From: Ch128b sp964527925
GTDB taxonomy: Bacteria; Bacteroidota; Ignavibacteria; Ch128b
Direction: 5' to 3'
Assembly: GCA_964527925.1 (NCBI GenBank)
Contig: CAZGQO010000002.1
Coordinates: 124,001 to 188,000, forward strand
Length of the DNA: 64,000 nt
Shown here: in pieces, positions 55,144 through 64,000 of the stretch
How positions within the stretch are numbered: position 1 is the first letter of the stretch
How the letters are laid out: each line of letters starts with the position of its first letter
Translations under genes and position numbers: made by a program
Notes under the pieces: model-generated
Seen by the model: only the letters and a program-made list of their open reading frames with translations
Databases searched by the model: none
What the model was told of the DNA's origin: nothing

Positions 55144-56066
55144 ATTAAAAAGATAATTTTTATTTCTCTTGCGTTAACCCAATGCTTGCTAGCACAACGA
55201 ATTGAAAAACCATTGGAAGAATATTATGGCGGTTACGGGCTAACTTTAAGCATTGGCGATGCTTGGAACTACCGGGACTATTATTTCCGACCTTAATATA
55301 AAATAGAATTAATAGACACAGTTCGAATTAAAGGAAAAAAATATTTTCGACAAAAGTATACTAGCCGGACAGGGTATACTGATAGTACTTGCCATATAGA
55401 TTAAGAGATGATGGTTATTATGTTGCAATAGATCCAGTTTATGGGGGACCGTTACAAAATGGACAAGAATATATATATTATAAAAAAAATGCTAGAGTAG
55501 GAGATTTCTGGCAACAAAAACGCAGCGACATTATTTACCCTCAATATATTTATCATATAGTAATTGATAGCGGATTCGTTTCTTCATTTTGGGGTACTTG
55601 GATTCCCATAAAAGTTGTTATCGTTACAGACAGCATCCTTACTCGTTATTGGGAATATTGGTCCGAAGAATTTGGTAAGGTAAGATTAGTAAATTGGTAT
55701 TTACTATGGGGTTGTGTTATCTATGGCGTGGTGTACGGCGATACAACTTTATTAGTTTCTGTTGAAGATCAGCCTCTCATTAATCCAACTGATTTTGTTT
55801 TATACCAAAACTATCCAAATCCATTTAACGCAGTTAAAATTATTCAATATAAAGTACCTATTACAAGTTTTGTGAAGTTAAAAGTATACGATATGCTTGG
55901 GAAAGAGATTGCTGTATTAGTAAGTGAAGAAAAACCACCAGGAAACTATTCTGTTGAGTTCAATACAGAGGAACTTAAATCCTTGACTTTAACAAGCGGT
56001 ACATACTTTTATGAACTAACTGTCAATGGCCAAATGAAAGTCAAAAAAATGATATTAATAAAATAA
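55144..56066 (+). pseudogene. T9SS-exported protein, broken (start lost, in-frame stop, frameshift)
   Basis: The coding trace starts at ATT AAA AAG (55144), where related exported genes have ATG AAA AAG, then gives a signal peptide (KKIIFISLALTQCLLAQ). TAA interrupts at 55294-55296 inside YYFRP-YKIELIDTVRIKGKKYF. A frame change near 55385 (one base missing) leads into LPYRLRDDGYYVAIDPVYGG and then to a complete T9SS type A domain (YQNYPNPFNAVKIIQYKVP ... KKMILIK). The central domain is not recognised. ATT can be a rare start codon, but with the other lesions this is best read as a decayed gene. Confidence 0.75.
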
Positions 56067-56260
56067 ATGAAGTGAAAATGAAGATGAATAAAATTATTTA
56101 ATTATGAGAACGGTGCGGGCAACAGTGTCCATAAAATGCAAATGATTGCAGGGGAATTCAACGTTAAGCCATTCAACTAATTTCAATTGACCCCTCTTTC
56201 ACTTGCTATACAAATATAATCAGTTGCCCGAAAAAATAAATATAATTATGAGGTATTAAA

Positions 56261-58623
56261 ATGAAACCTCTTATCAAAAACTTTTTATTTGCAATTTTTT
56301 CAATTCTTCTAATTGCAAGCTTTACTATAGCTCAAACAAACAATATCGCTTGCGATTTTTCTCCAGATACACCAAAAGGAGAATTAGCCGCTGTTGTTGG
56401 CGGTAAATATAAACCATCATCCAATGCTCCAGGTGAATACTTACGGGCTTTGATTGTATTTGCACAATTTCAAAGTGATATTACTTCGGTCCCTGATTGG
56501 CTTAAAGATTCACTCCCAAAATGGGCTTATAATTGGATTGATAGCAATCCTTCGATTAGCTATCGTAACTACACTATTTCAGATTACTTCAAAAGAATGT
56601 CCAATGGCGATTTTGATTTTATAGGGGACATTCACCCAAATATCATTACCGTGCCAATAAATAAATTTTTCGGTAACGCAAATGTTGACGTAATAAACCG
56701 ACTTAATGATCAAATAGATAATTTTAGTATATATGATAATTGAAATTATCAGGATGGAACATTTTATTTTTCTCCAAGAAACAGTGACAGATTTCTTGAT
56801 ATGCTTATTATATTATCGTTGGGGTGATAGGAAGTGGTTCGAATTAGGTGGAGGGACTTCATTTCTTGGTTTTTTAGATAATATTGAAACACACGATGGG
56901 ATAAATATAAATGGTGGATTCGGGGTTTATGGTTCTGGTATTACAAGTGTGGTTGGTCGGTAAACAGATGCATTCCATTTCACTGCACATTTAGCTCATG
57001 AGTATGGTCATTATCTCTTTGGTGGTGGTCATACAGCTATGGGTGGTCTTATGATGGGAGATCCTTGGGCATATCATGGTACTTATGCAATGAGCGCATG
57101 GGAAAGAAAAAGGCTTGGTTATATAAGTATTCCATCAGCTTACAATGGACAAACAAAAACTTTAAGGGATTTTTTAACAACGTGCGATGCTTTAAGAGTA
57201 AATATTGCAGCGAATGAATATTTCATAATAGAAAACCATCAAAGGCTTAATTATTTTGATCAGATAATAAGAGGTGGAGCCTTACAAGGTGCATTAGACC
57301 CAAATGCACAACTTGGTAAAGGCATTTACATTTGGTATATAAAAAATGGAGATAACTATCTTCCTCATATATGGTCAATACAAGCCGATGGTGCATTTAA
57401 TTGGCAATTTGTTGAATGGAGAGTAATGACAGGCAGGGGAGGTTCAAATCCCGATCCAACTGTTGCCGTTTTGGATAGGGGTAGTGTTTATAGATACCTT
57501 CCAAATTCAACCTATGCTGAAATAGGAAAATGCGATATAAATAAATTATATTTTTATGTTCCGAACGAAGGATGGAAGGAAGATTATCGATGGTGGGATA
57601 TAGATCCACTAACTAAAAATTGGATTATTAGTCGTGATGCATTGGGTGATGAAACAGATGCTTTCAATGTAAATTCCGTTAATCAAATTACTCCTTGGAG
57701 TAATCCAAGCACGACGAAATTAATTGGTGGAAGTCCATCGCCAACTAATATATCTATAAAATTATTATCACAAAGTGCTAACGATATAACAGTTAAAGTA
57801 TTTACAACTGAGTCTGGTGAATTAAGTTTACCTCCATCTAAACCTCAAAATTTAAAAGTAACAGCTGTAAATAATTTCGCTCACTTAACCTTGGAAGCGA
57901 ATATAGAACCCGATATGAAATATAACGGTAAGTATAAAATTTACAGAACTTCAACAAGCGGTGGTGAACCAACAACATTTTGGCAAGTTGNNNNNNNNNN
58001 NNNNNNNNNNNNNNNNNNNNNNNNNNNNNNNNNNNNNNNNNNNNNNNNNNNNNNNNNNNNNNNNNNNNNNNNNNNNNNNNNNNNNNNNNNAAAATTTACA
58101 GAACTTCAACAAGCGGTGGTGAACCAACAACATTTTGGCAAGTTGCAACAATAAATGCATACAATGGAACAACACCTGTAACGAGCTGGGTTGATCCTGA
58201 TGCATTTGTTGGAATTGGAAATAGTAAACTATTTTATCGTATTTCAGCTGTGGACAATAGTTATTTGGAATCAGTTCCATCTGATTACGACTGGGTATAT
58301 TGGGATCAGAGTATGCAAAAAATTGGTGTGAAAAATTATAATTATGATCTCTTTCAAAACTATCCAATCCCTTCATCCCAGCTACAATAATTAAATTTGT
58401 GATTGGGAATGATGTTGGCTCAAACAAAGAACAATTAGTCTCATTAAAAGTCTTTGATTTGCTTGGCCGTGAAGTAGCCGTACTTGTAAGCAAACCAAAA
58501 CAACCAGGTGAATATGAAGTTGAGTTTGATGCAAGTAAATATAGATTAAGTTCTGGAGTTTATTTTTATCAACTTAAAGCTGGTGAGTTTTCTGCAATGA
58601 AGAAATTGGTTTATATGAAATAA
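56261..58623 (+). pseudogene. T9SS-exported M6-like (gluzincin) metalloprotease, broken, spans the assembly gap
   Basis: Pieces in different frames add up to one exported protease: signal peptide (MKPLIKNFLFAIFSILLIAS), an N-terminal region with YTISDYFKRMSNGDFDF typical of M6 proteases, the zinc site HEYGHYLFGGGH at about 56997-57032, a fibronectin III-type domain (PSKPQNLKVTAVNN) and a T9SS C-terminal domain (VFDLLGREVAVLVSKPKQPG). Lesions: TGA at 56741-56743, a frame change near 56815, TAA at 56961-56963, and a scrambled, frame-shifted PNPFNP motif near 58360-58395. The N gap at 57991 interrupts the FnIII domain but is probably an artefact. Confidence 0.82.
57936..58145. other. 100-N scaffold gap flanked by an identical 55-base duplication
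   Basis: Bases 57936-57990 and 58091-58145 are identical (55 nt, from aaaatttaca to aagttg) on either side of N x 100. Removing the gap and one copy (155 bases) keeps the frame open through IYRTSTSGGEPTTFWQVATI. Confidence 0.95.
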
Positions 58624-58664
58624 TATCAAACATTAACAAACAAATAAACATTTACTTAAAAAAC

Positions 58665-58690
58665 AAAAGGCGGGTCAACCCGCCTTTTTT
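58665..58690. terminator. Bidirectional terminator between converging genes
   Basis: An 11-bp perfect stem aaaaggcgggt (58665-58675) with acccgcctttt (58678-58688), preceded by A-rich and followed by T-rich sequence, between the stops of the broken protease (+) and the MFS gene (-). Confidence 0.88.
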
Positions 58691-58710
58691 ATTATCATTT
58701 AAGAATTGAA

Positions 58711-60594
58711 TTAAGCTTCGTTCTTTTTTATTCCGAATTCAGGATCAACTTTTATAAACTTAACAACCAAGAATGAGGGAATTGTTGCAATACAAACCCA
58801 GATGAAGAAATTTTTATATCCAATAATTTCCTGAAGCCAACCGCTGAACATACCTGGAATCATCATTCCTAAAGCCATTATTCCAGTTGTTATTGCAAAA
58901 TGTGCTGTCTTATGCTCACCCTGAGAAATATAAATCATAAACAACATATAAGCTGTAAATCCAAAACCATAACCAAATTGTTCAAGAGCAACACAAATAT
59001 TTATAATCCAGAAATTATCAGGCATAGTTTGCGAAAGATATACATAAACAAGATCTGGAATATTAATCGCAGCAACCATCCACCATAACCAGTATTTCAA
59101 ACCTTTTTTAGCGGCAACAAAACCACCGAGCAACCCACCAAGCGTAAGAGAAATAATTCCAACTGTTCCATAAACAAACCCGACCTGTCCCGTTGTTAAT
59201 GCAAGTCCCCCTGCTTCTCTCACATCAAGTAAAAATGGAGATGCTAATTTAACAAGTTGTGCTTCAGCAAATCTGTAGAAAAGTAAAAAAGCTAACGCCG
59301 CCAGAATTCCTTTCTTCTTAAAGAAAAGAATGAATGTATTGAAAAACTCAATCAAGAAATTTTTAGAAGTTGTTCCAATGTTTGGTTTATCTTCTTTTGG
59401 ATATGGCAGAATAAAAAAGTGATAAACAAAGAAAAGTAAAAACAATCCAGATAGAAAGAGGAATGTAACTTTCCATGCAAAAGTAATATCTCCAGATCTG
59501 ACCTGAAATATTGCTGAAGTTTCTGTTTTTAATTTTGGATCTAATTGAATCAAAACAAATGCGGGTTTATTCCAGTTCGATTCATTAAAAATTATTCTTG
59601 AACCTTCGATTAGATTGATACTATTATCACCTTTCTCTCTACCAACATGAACAACATATTCTTTATCGGGTTTCTTTGATAAATAAAAGTAAACGATTCC
59701 AACATTTCCAGCTAAATCAGTTTTCTTTAATACAACTTTATTCTCGCCAAAATTATCTCGCAGAAATTTTTCCAGAGGCTTTACAACATATTCACTCCAG
59801 AAAGAGGATTCTAATTTTTGACCTGCATTATTTAATTGTGATTTGTTTTCCTCGATATAAAATCCATTTCGCAGATTATATTCTTTGACAAGATTCACTA
59901 AAGAATCAACTTCTGATTTTGTTCTGTCTATAATTCCTATCACAAGATTTTCACTGGATGATTTAATGAAGAGTTCTTCACCTTCTTGAAAAGATAGTGT
60001 TGTATCTTTTATAAAAAATTCATTCACATATTCAGGTTTAGCATTTACAGTTATCTCGACAGGCGGGAGTCCAGTTTTACTCTCAATATTTCCAGCAAGA
60101 ATTATTAACAATCCCTGCCCTGTTATCATCGCAATTCGATAAAATGTGCTTCTGATTCCAACAAAAAACGATTGTTCATATTGCGAAAGTCCAAGCATGT
60201 AAAAGCCATCAGCAGCGATATCATGAGTAGCAGAACTAAAAGCCAGAAGCCAGAAAAATAAAAGAGTATATTTGAAGAAATCAGGTATAGGAACTGTTAA
60301 TGCAATTCCACCAAGACCGACCGCAATAATAAGTTGCATTAAAATTATCCAGAATCTCTTTGTCTTTAATAAATCAACTACAGGGCTCCATAGTGGTTTT
60401 ATTACCCAGGGCAGATATAACCAGCTTGTATAAAGAGCAATTTCAGTATTGGAGACTCCCATCCGTTTATAAAAAATAACCGAAACGGTCATTACAACTA
60501 TATAGGGAATGCCTTCGGCAAAATAGAGACTTGGTACCCAGAACCAGGGATTTCTTTTTTCTTTTCGGAATCTGTTTAATGAAAATAAATTCAT
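58711..60594 (-). CDS. AmpG-like MFS transporter with a ~200-residue insertion
   Basis: 627 residues, much longer than a usual 12-helix MFS protein. Helices 1-5 fill about 20-168 (YFAEGIPYIVVMTVSVIFYKRMG, SSATHDIAADGFYM) in the AmpG/Major facilitator pattern. Residues about 169-372 are a hydrophilic insertion with no membrane helix, on the periplasmic side by topology, and the remaining helices run from about 373 on. The following gene encodes an N-acetylglucosamine kinase-like protein, so import of muropeptides or GlcNAc-containing sugars for cell-wall recycling is a fair inference. The insertion is not recognised. Confidence 0.88.
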   Translation of the reverse strand: MNLFSLNRFRKEKRNPWFWVPSLYFAEGIPYIVVMTVSVIFYKRMGVSNTEIALYTSWLYLPWVIKPLWSPVVDLLKTKRFWIILMQLIIAVGLGGIALTVPIPDFFKYTLLFFWLLAFSSATHDIAADGFYMLGLSQYEQSFFVGIRSTFYRIAMITGQGLLIILAGNIESKTGLPPVEITVNAKPEYVNEFFIKDTTLSFQEGEELFIKSSSENLVIGIIDRTKSEVDSLVNLVKEYNLRNGFYIEENKSQLNNAGQKLESSFWSEYVVKPLEKFLRDNFGENKVVLKKTDLAGNVGIVYFYLSKKPDKEYVVHVGREKGDNSINLIEGSRIIFNESNWNKPAFVLIQLDPKLKTETSAIFQVRSGDITFAWKVTFLFLSGLFLLFFVYHFFILPYPKEDKPNIGTTSKNFLIEFFNTFILFFKKKGILAALAFLLFYRFAEAQLVKLASPFLLDVREAGGLALTTGQVGFVYGTVGIISLTLGGLLGGFVAAKKGLKYWLWWMVAAINIPDLVYVYLSQTMPDNFWIINICVALEQFGYGFGFTAYMLFMIYISQGEHKTAHFAITTGIMALGMMIPGMFSGWLQEIIGYKNFFIWVCIATIPSFLVVKFIKVDPEFGIKKNEA

Positions 60595-60642
60595 TTAAAT
60601 AAAAAGATTGTGTAAATGTGAATAGTTAAATACGTCAAATGA

Positions 60643-61602
60643 TTAACTGACTTCACTTTCAATTGCATCCATTGCCATAAGAATTGCACCGTATGCAGGA
60701 GGATGTTCAGGTAAGATTACATTCACACCTTCTATCTTCTGAAGAATTATTTTACGCAGAAGTTTTGAGTAATAATTTTCTCCTGAGAGTAAACCACCAA
60801 TAAACGATATATAAACAGTTCTGACTCTAATTTTATCTTTGATTGCTTTAATGTGTAAGACAAGTTCTTCTGCTTCTTTTCTCAAAATTTCTCGACAGGC
60901 TTCATCGCCTTCTTCGGCACATTGAATAACAAGTGGAGCAACAGCAGCAAAATCCAGATTCTCTTGATAAACTTTGTTAATTAAATCTTCAGGAGAATTA
61001 ATTCCGAATTGAGTTCTCAGCATATCTAAAAGTTTTGTTTCAGTACCTCTTCCATCCATTGATTTTGCAACTGCTTGAAGTCCTAATCTTCCAATTGAAT
61101 AACCACCACCTTCATCACCAATATACCTGCCAAATCCGCCGACACGATAAAGCATTCCGCCCCTATCTTTTCCAAAAATTATGGAACCCGTACCTGCAAT
61201 TAGAATTATTCCAGGTCTTCCGGAAAAAGCACCTTCCAATGCAATTCTTGCATCACTTGTTACAATAATATTTTTGATTGGAGTGGAATATGCAGTGGAC
61301 CAATAATCTAGAATAGCTTTTTTGATTTTTTCAGAATCTGACTCACGACCAGCTCCTGTCAAACCAATACAAACTATTTCAATATTCCCAATATTAACTT
61401 CCGCTTCGTTACATACATCGAGAATTAGATCTGAGATAGTTTTAGCTACTTTCTCGGTACCGATGATAAGGAAATTAGCTGGACCTGAAGATTTCTCAGC
61501 TAAAATGTTTCTATTTAGGTCAGCCAGAACAGCGGTAGTTTTTGTTGCACCGCCATCAATGCCAATAACATATTTCCCGTTGTTCACTCTGTTTTGCTCC
61601 AT
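60643..61602 (-). CDS. N-acetylglucosamine kinase-like protein (BadF/BadG ATPase family)
   Basis: 319 residues of the ASKHA fold: phosphate-1 motif YVIGIDGGATKTTAVL (12-27), connect/phosphate-2 VTSDARIALEGAF, adenosine-side ILIAGTGSIIFG and GDEGGGYSIGR, all typical of GlcNAc/glucosamine kinases of the BadF/BadG/BcrA/BcrD family. It would phosphorylate imported amino sugar. It is 48 bases upstream of the AmpG-like gene on the same strand, giving a two-gene uptake and activation unit. MurNAc or a mixed specificity cannot be excluded. Confidence 0.88.
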   Translation of the reverse strand: MEQNRVNNGKYVIGIDGGATKTTAVLADLNRNILAEKSSGPANFLIIGTEKVAKTISDLILDVCNEAEVNIGNIEIVCIGLTGAGRESDSEKIKKAILDYWSTAYSTPIKNIIVTSDARIALEGAFSGRPGIILIAGTGSIIFGKDRGGMLYRVGGFGRYIGDEGGGYSIGRLGLQAVAKSMDGRGTETKLLDMLRTQFGINSPEDLINKVYQENLDFAAVAPLVIQCAEEGDEACREILRKEAEELVLHIKAIKDKIRVRTVYISFIGGLLSGENYYSKLLRKIILQKIEGVNVILPEHPPAYGAILMAMDAIESEVS

Positions 61603-61701
61603 TTTTTAACTAATTTCTCAATAAATTTACAAAAAAATTTGGATATTCTTTTACATTTTGAGATAATCATTAGCGCTAAGTTCAACTTATTAGATTGAAT
61701 T

Positions 61702-63350
61702 ATGCCTCAAAGAATTCTTTTCGAAACGAAATCACTCACCACAAGGGAGATTTTAGGAAACTCAAAAATTTATTCTGTACCATATATCAACGAAATTATT
61801 CCTGAGATGAAGAACAATGAGAAGATTTACGGAATGATTTGATGAATCTAAAGATCGGGATCTTTTCTAATCATTATATGGGAACTTTAGTTTTTCAAAT
61901 TAAAGATGATAAAAATTTTATAATTATCGATGGATAACAACGACTTTTGACTATTAGTTTATTGATTCTAACTGCTATTGAATATTTAATTAAACTCTCT
62001 GAAATGAACATTGACAAAGAGAAGAATGATGAAAGAGCTAAACTTTTAATGAGTGATTACATTGGATTCAAAGATCCTAAATCTTTGACCTTTAGTCCGA
62101 AACTAAAATTAAATAAAACTGATGATGACCTTTACCGTTCATATCTATTACAATTTATTCAACCTCCTAATCCGAAAAAATTACCACATTCAAATCAATT
62201 AGTATTAAAAGGGTACAATTATTTTAAAAGTAAATTTTCAGAATTAAACTTTACTAATGGCGAAGAAATTGTAGATTTTATTGAAGAGATTGTTCTCGAT
62301 AAATTAATATTTAACGCTATAATTGTTGATGATCTTATATCAGCATATAGAGTATTAGAAACAGTTAATGCTCGAGGTATCTCATTGACAACAACAGATT
62401 TGCTCAAGAACTACTTATTTTCATTGCTTCCAAGTGAAATTGATATTTAGAATTTAATTTCAAGATGGGATAATATGGTAAATACCGTGACTTATAGAGA
62501 TTTTCCTAACTTTCTTCGTTACTATTTAAATTGCAGATTTCCACTAGTAAGGAAAGAGGATTTATTCAAGAAAATAAAAGAGTTAATTAATACAAAAGAT
62601 AATGTTATCAACATTATTTCGGAATTAGAGAAAACCAGCGAATTATATGTTGCTTTAGATAATTACGAACACGAGTACTGGATCGAAAAAGAGAATATTT
62701 CAAAGTTAATTTGAGAATTAAATTTATTTGAAGTAACCCAGCAAAAATCTTTACTAATTTCGGTCGTAGAAAAAATACCTGAACAGCTTGAATCGACATT
62801 AAGATTAATTCGTGCGATTTCATTCAGATACAATGTAATCGGAAAAAAGAACCCCAATGAACTCGAAAGAAAATATAATCAAGTTGCAGTTAAGATTACT
62901 CAAGGGAAAATTAAAAAGGTTGAGGAAATCTATCGTGAATTTAAAGATATCTATATACCCAATGATGAATTCAAAGCATTATTTAGATTCAAAAAATTTA
63001 ATAAATCGAGCAAAAAACTTATCAGGTATATTTTAATCAGTTTAGAAAATAAAATATATAACAATAACCTTTTCGTCTTTGAAAGTGCAAATACAATTGA
63101 ACATATTTTACCACTTTCAGATGAGGATGATTTCACCAGCATGTTTGGAAACCTAACTCTTCTTGAACCAAATCTAAATCGAGAAACTGGAAATAAATCT
63201 TTTGAATTAAAAAAAGAATTGTCTAAAAACTCAAAATTTGGAATAACCCGTGAATTGATAAATTATGATACATTCGATAAGGATGTAATTTCTGAACGAC
63301 AAAACAAATTCGCAAAAGCTGCAGTTGAAATCTGGCGGGTAGATTATTAA
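61702..63350 (+). pseudogene. DUF262/DUF1524 (GmrSD-type) defence protein, broken by in-frame stops
   Basis: One frame (with a single one-base shift near 61784) reads as a DUF262 + DUF1524 protein of about 550 residues. The N-terminal signature appears as YQRNYS-stop-DEEQ-stop-EDL (TGA at 61803 and 61818, where Trp is canonical) and IIIDG-stop-QRLLTI (TAA at 61935 for the second Gln-side residue of DGQQR). Further stops are TAG at 62448 and TGA at 62712. The C-terminal HNH-like DUF1524 part has ANTIEHILPLS and FGNLTLLEPNLN. Intact relatives (GmrSD, SspE, BrxU types) restrict modified or foreign DNA. At least five stops make this inactive. Confidence 0.85.
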
Positions 63351-63352
63351 TC

Positions 63353-64000
63353 CTACGCCACAATCAACCAGACAAACTTTGTTAGAATCACTAAATCCTT
63401 TGTTCGAATCTTTTTCTCAGTTGAAAGTAAATGATTTATAACAAAATAAAAATTGCTTCCAATCTTTGGCTGCCAGCTGAATCGGTAGTTAAAATTTATT
63501 TCATTTAATTCATTATTCCATTGCATAAAAATTGAACTGTAAGTTAAAGTATTAAAATCATATCGAAATCTTAGACCTAACTCTTTCGTCACTAAACTCG
63601 AATTATCAAATCTTAACTGATTGATTTCAAAATCTGAACTTATCGAGATATGTTGATTAACCATGTAGGTCAATTCAGTTGATAGAGATTTTCTTTTGCC
63701 AGAGTAAAATGACCCCGTTGATAGTCTAACCTCACCAAAAAAGTCTCTGCTTCTCGATGATTCGAAATTCAAATCGTAAGAATAAAACCAGTATTTACCC
63801 CTCTGAATATTTACAGTATCAAAAATTATAAAATCGTTTTCTACAAAATCATAATTTCTGTTGATATGGAAAGAAAATCTATCCTCTGCATTCGTTAAAA
63901 ATCCAAACGGTGAAAATGAACAGTTTGCTGTGGAAAATATATTATCAGCATTCCAGTAAACATCAACCTCGTATAATGTGAAGTTTAATTTCTTAATTTC
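63353..64000 (-). CDS. DUF5916-like outer-membrane protein, C-terminal part (cut by window edge)
   Basis: The frame is open to the window end (216 codons), so the gene continues to higher coordinates; the TTG at 63772 is internal. The visible part is rich in alternating aromatic strands (FSFHINRNYDFVENDF, YWFYSYDLNFESSRSRDFF, ISSDFEINQLRFDNSS, NFNYRFSWQPKIGSNFYFV) like the C-terminal barrel of DUF5916/carbohydrate-binding family 9 proteins of Bacteroidota. The N-terminal binding domain would lie outside the window. The stop is two bases from the broken DUF262 gene, convergent with it. Confidence 0.7.
   Translation of the reverse strand, partial: EIKKLNFTLYEVDVYWNADNIFSTANCSFSPFGFLTNAEDRFSFHINRNYDFVENDFIIFDTVNIQRGKYWFYSYDLNFESSRSRDFFGEVRLSTGSFYSGKRKSLSTELTYMVNQHISISSDFEINQLRFDNSSLVTKELGLRFRYDFNTLTYSSIFMQWNNELNEINFNYRFSWQPKIGSNFYFVINHLLSTEKKIRTKDLVILTKFVWLIVA

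Noticed and set aside
57991..58090. True missing sequence of about 100 bases
   Set aside because: The identical 55-base flanks and the restored frame after collapse indicate an overlap, not a real gap.
1..64000. CRISPR arrays, rRNA genes, insertion sequences with transposases, prophage genes
   Set aside because: No regular spacer-repeat series, no rRNA-like stretch and no transposase, integrase or phage structural protein was seen.

Overview
The window looks like a chromosomal segment from an AT-rich member of the Bacteroidota/Chlorobiota group, most like an Ignavibacteria-type bacterium. Four things point there: (i) exported proteins ending in type IX secretion (T9SS) sorting domains with the 'YPNPFNP' opening; (ii) a PorX-type response regulator fused to a PglZ domain; (iii) promoters of the Bacteroidota form (TTTG, about 20 nt, TAnnTTTG) in front of enolase and tRNA-Lys; (iv) short palindromic 'TCATTCTGAG...GAAGAATC' repeats. 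A 100-N gap at 57991-58090 shows this is a draft or metagenome assembly.

Layout. 1-14 kb is mostly minus-strand housekeeping: a partial SDR and an NRDE protein (+), then tsaB, tsaE, porX, a DUF2905 protein, pyrimidine-nucleoside phosphorylase, a DUF4296 lipoprotein, rhomboid protease, pgk, a glnA gene interrupted by four in-frame stops, an M16 peptidase pair and eno. tRNA-Lys(UUU) lies at 14083. 14.3-20.5 kb holds an S9 peptidase, DUF1761, archaemetzincin, and a sigma54 response regulator with a histidine kinase carrying CxxCH-type motifs. 20.6-24.5 kb is a five-gene respiratory operon: membrane GcvH-like, HybA-like FeS, HybB/NrfD-like, second GcvH-like, tetraheme cytochrome c. 24.8-29.4 kb holds an SDR, a secreted amidase, a TolB-like propeller and an EamA transporter. 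30-38.6 kb is plus-strand leuS, serS, a TPR protein, clpX and a conserved exported protein.

38.6-40.6 kb is a decayed restriction-modification cassette: an SPPY-type DNA methyltransferase with a G8 tract at a frame break, and an MvaI/BcnI-type endonuclease. 40.8-43.7 kb has an aldehyde dehydrogenase and sucC. A repeat-rich spacer follows, then HDAC-like and NDH-2 genes, and a LolA-like / two FtsX permeases / ATPase / beta-barrel operon at 46.8-52.0 kb. 52-58.6 kb codes for T9SS-exported proteins, two of them broken (one spans the N gap). 58.7-61.6 kb pairs an AmpG-like transporter with an N-acetylglucosamine kinase-like protein. 61.7-63.35 kb is a decayed DUF262/DUF1524 (GmrSD-type) defence gene, and the window ends in a partial DUF5916-like outer-membrane protein.

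How it fits together. The respiratory operon, the heme-motif histidine kinase and the sigma54 regulator look like a redox module with its own sensor; I consider this the best candidate for an under-described system. The second theme is decay: six genes (glnA, methyltransferase, endonuclease, two T9SS proteins, DUF262 protein) are broken by in-frame stops and/or one-base indels, while the genes between them are intact. Most of the stops are one transition away from Gln, Arg or Trp codons.
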